In this document: positions 6,198 to 6,569 of the stretch, one piece after another
Layout of the letters: each line of letters opens with the position of its first letter
Numbering within the stretch: position 1 is the first letter of the stretch
DNA from: Verrucomicrobia bacterium TMED44
GTDB lineage: Bacteria; Verrucomicrobiota; Verrucomicrobiia; Opitutales; Seribacteraceae
NCBI GenBank assembly: GCA_002168015.1
Contig: NHCX01000028.1
Location: forward strand, 10,321 to 16,889
Direction of reading: 5' to 3'
Length of the DNA: 6,569 nucleotides
Notes under the pieces: generated by a model
The model's input: only the letters and a program-made list of their open reading frames with translations
What the model was told of the DNA's origin: nothing
Database searches by the model: none
Position numbers and translations under genes: made by a program

Positions 6198-6569
6198 CTA
6201 TACCTTGGCTTCGTTTTCCAGAATTTTTAATTGGTCTCTAAATTCGGCGGCTTTTTCAAAATCTTCATTCTCGATCGCTGTGAGCAACTCCTTTTTCAAT
6301 TGATCAACGGATTGCTCAAAACGTACACGGGATTCAGAACCAGAGGGAATTTTCCCAAGATGCTGGGTACCCGCATGCATACCTTCAAGTAGTGGGTCCA
6401 AGATCGGACGAAAAACATGATAACAGGCATCACATCCAAGCCGTCCTCCTTTTTTGAAGTCCTGATGAGTCGTACCACAAGACTCACAAACCATTGAACC
6501 AGCAGGTGCTTCACTAGCATTCTCGGTGGACTCCATTAAATTTCCTATTGAAAGGTTTTCTGGGTTGGT
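6198..6569 (-). CDS. mcsA: McsA-type UVR-domain zinc protein, probably 5'-truncated by the window edge
   Basis: McsA is the activator and partner of McsB in the ClpC quality-control operon. Numbered from ATG 6536 (112 residues), the visible part has one zinc-finger half pair, CESC (17-20) and CDAC (35-38), separated by FKKGGRLG. It continues through HAGTQHLGKIPSG (54-66), like the HSG...HAGKIP stretch of B. subtilis McsA, and ends with a UVR helix pair, EDFEKAAEFRDQLKILE (91-107). Firmicutes McsA is about 180 residues with an additional N-terminal CxxC pair. Here the frame stays open from 6536 to the window edge, reading TNPENLSIGNL, which resembles the linker before the second finger. I therefore think the true start lies beyond the window. 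ATG 6536 with a modest upstream AGGA remains an alternative, giving a one-finger protein. The stop is 8 nt before mcsB. Confidence 0.85.
   Translation of the reverse strand, partial: TNPENLSIGNLMESTENASEAPAGSMVCESCGTTHQDFKKGGRLGCDACYHVFRPILDPLLEGMHAGTQHLGKIPSGSESRVRFEQSVDQLKKELLTAIENEDFEKAAEFRDQLKILENEAKV

Noticed and set aside
1..6569. Mobile element, phage, CRISPR, toxin-antitoxin or other accessory system.
   Set aside because: All coding space is taken by conserved housekeeping genes, with no repeat arrays, transposase motifs or tRNA-like folds, and gaps of no more than 70 nt.

Overview
The window carries seven recognisable core bacterial genes in two convergent blocks, with almost no non-coding DNA. 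ClpC has the wording of the Verrucomicrobiota/Chlamydiota (PVC) lineage: LGQGVAVNVLQ in the first N-repeat, a long identical AAA+ core, and GPE after the first repeat. The genes also resemble, from memory, proteins of marine Opitutae-like Verrucomicrobiota with a moderately low GC content. This placement is inference; no marker gene or rRNA is present.

Left block, plus strand (71-2005): pyrF (orotidine 5'-phosphate decarboxylase), ispD (MEP cytidylyltransferase) and ispF (MEcPP synthase). pyrF and ispD are 22 nt apart and ispD and ispF share an ATGA overlap, so the three look like one transcription unit. PyrF makes UMP, the precursor of UTP and CTP. IspD uses CTP to activate methylerythritol phosphate, and IspF releases CMP while closing the cyclodiphosphate ring. 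The intervening kinase IspE is not in the window.

Right block, minus strand (6569 down to 2070): mcsA (UVR-domain zinc protein), mcsB (protein arginine kinase), clpC (Hsp100 unfoldase) and ndk (nucleoside diphosphate kinase). The first three form the arginine-phosphorylation protein quality-control module known from Firmicutes: McsA activates McsB, McsB phosphorylates arginines on damaged proteins, and ClpC (with ClpP, encoded elsewhere) recognises and unfolds the marked proteins. The key residues of all three are visible. The Firmicutes repressor gene ctsR is not seen, but the block runs off the right edge, and mcsA itself is probably cut there. ndk follows clpC after 50 nt on the same strand.

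The two blocks converge on a 64-nt gap (2006-2069) with no convincing terminator. The first 70 nt hold no identifiable gene, but do contain a good minus-strand sigma70-like promoter match. I found no mobile elements, tRNA or rRNA genes, CRISPR arrays, phage genes or signs of recent transfer, and no undescribed system. The most useful points are the complete phosphoarginine machinery in a probable PVC bacterium, the 5' extent of mcsA, and the divergent IspD.
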